Program-made: the position numbers and the translations under genes
The notes under the pieces: model-generated
The model's input: only the letters and a program-made list of their open reading frames with translations
Databases searched by the model: none
What the model was told of the DNA's origin: nothing
Assembly (NCBI RefSeq): GCF_900188025.1
Contig: NZ_FZNO01000005.1
Location: 124,001-188,000, forward strand
Length of the DNA: 64,000 bases
Direction: 5' to 3'
Source: Blastococcus mobilis
Lineage (GTDB): Bacteria > Actinomycetota > Actinomycetes > Mycobacteriales > Geodermatophilaceae
Shown: positions 63,608 through 64,000 of the stretch, piece after piece
Layout of the letters: the number at the start of each line of letters is the position of its first letter
Numbering within the stretch: position 1 is the stretch's first letter

Positions 63608-64000
63608 TCAGCCCACCGCGATGATCTCCTCGCGCGGTTCCTGCTCCCCGCGGTGGACCCGCGGGATCAGCGCCATGGGCGAGGTGCAGTGCCTCAGCAG
63701 CCAGAGGTGGGTTCCGTCGAGGGCACGGTGCAACAGGCTCCCGCGTCCGACACTGATCACCAGGAGCGGAGCCGGGCAGGTGGCGGCCAACAGCTGCTCC
63801 GCCCGGGCGCCGGGCAGGTCCTTGCGGGAGACGTCGAGCCCCGGGTGCCGGCGCTCCCATTCGCCGTTGTCGTCGACCCAGCTGCCGGGGAGTCTGCGCC
63901 GGGGCGGGCGGGTCTGGAGCACCGTCAGACCGACCCCCGACCGTTGGGCGGACTCGGCGGCGAACGTGGCCACGGCTTCGTCGTCGGCCTGGTCGCCGAC
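63608..64000 (-). CDS. UspA-family universal stress protein (partial, cut by window end)
   Basis: The frame is open to the last base; the visible 130 residues begin DQADDEAVATFAAESAQRSG and VGLTVLQTRPP, matching the first helix and strand of UspA, with LVISVGRGSLLHR like the ATP-binding G-x2-G-x9-G region though shorter than usual. The N-terminal start lies beyond 64000. Expression is probably stress-linked, but no regulatory site is visible here. Confidence 0.65.
   Translation of the reverse strand, partial: VGDQADDEAVATFAAESAQRSGVGLTVLQTRPPRRRLPGSWVDDNGEWERRHPGLDVSRKDLPGARAEQLLAATCPAPLLVISVGRGSLLHRALDGTHLWLLRHCTSPMALIPRVHRGEQEPREEIIAVG

Overview
The window is very GC-rich (roughly 70 percent or more), with GC- or GTG-biased codons, many 4-nt stop/start overlaps and several apparently leaderless genes. 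Gene order closely follows the conserved actinobacterial block known from Mycobacterium tuberculosis between topA and cysS/rlmB (topA, tmk, holB, ppa, dacB, tilS, hpt, ftsH, folE-P-B-K, DUF3180, DUF2520, panC-panD-coaX, lysS, lsr2, clpC, mutY, disA, radA, carD, ispD-ispF-cysS-rlmB). Order, protein style and the dispersed intergenic repeats suggest a high-GC actinobacterium, most likely Geodermatophilaceae or a near relative; that placement is inference.

Positions 1-6.2 kb are the right end of an integrated genetic element: a chain of small overlapping genes including a 70-residue protein resembling Acb2/Tad1 phage signal sponges, two paralogous Cys-motif proteins, a BglII-like restriction endonuclease facing an MT-A70 adenine methyltransferase and a small HTH protein, then a tyrosine integrase and an excisionase-like protein. 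Its right boundary lies at or inside the 5' end of a DUF4244 pilin-like gene, so the element appears to split a tad (Flp pilus) locus.

From 6.2 to 18.5 kb come the TadE-like genes, an MrfA/DUF1998-type helicase, the proton-pumping pyrophosphatase hppA, a WXG100-like gene with a DUF1023 hydrolase, topA, a VOC protein and a methyltransferase. From 18.5 to 33 kb come an MFS-thymidylate kinase fusion, holB, tRNA-Thr(CGT), ppa, dacB, a DUF2342 metalloprotease, tilS, hpt, ftsH and a tightly overlapping folate operon. From 33 to 37.5 kb lies an OpuC/ProX-type osmolyte ABC transporter whose binding protein appears circularly permuted. From 37.5 to 64 kb come DUF6779, an SDR, DUF2520-panC-panD-coaX, lysS, lsr2, clpC, mutY, disA, radA, a lipoprotein, an ECF sigma factor with a Gly/Asn-rich partner, a UbiA-type prenyltransferase, carD, the isoprenoid genes ispD-ispF, cysS, rlmB, DUF445, an HtrA-like protease and a UspA-like protein cut by the window end.

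The most unusual non-coding features are two dispersed repeat families. One is a ~55-60 bp hairpin element found at nine gene 3' ends, one locus apparently holding one copy nested inside another. The other is an ~80 bp element that ends exactly at the GTG start codon of three unrelated genes (helicase, hpt, lysS).
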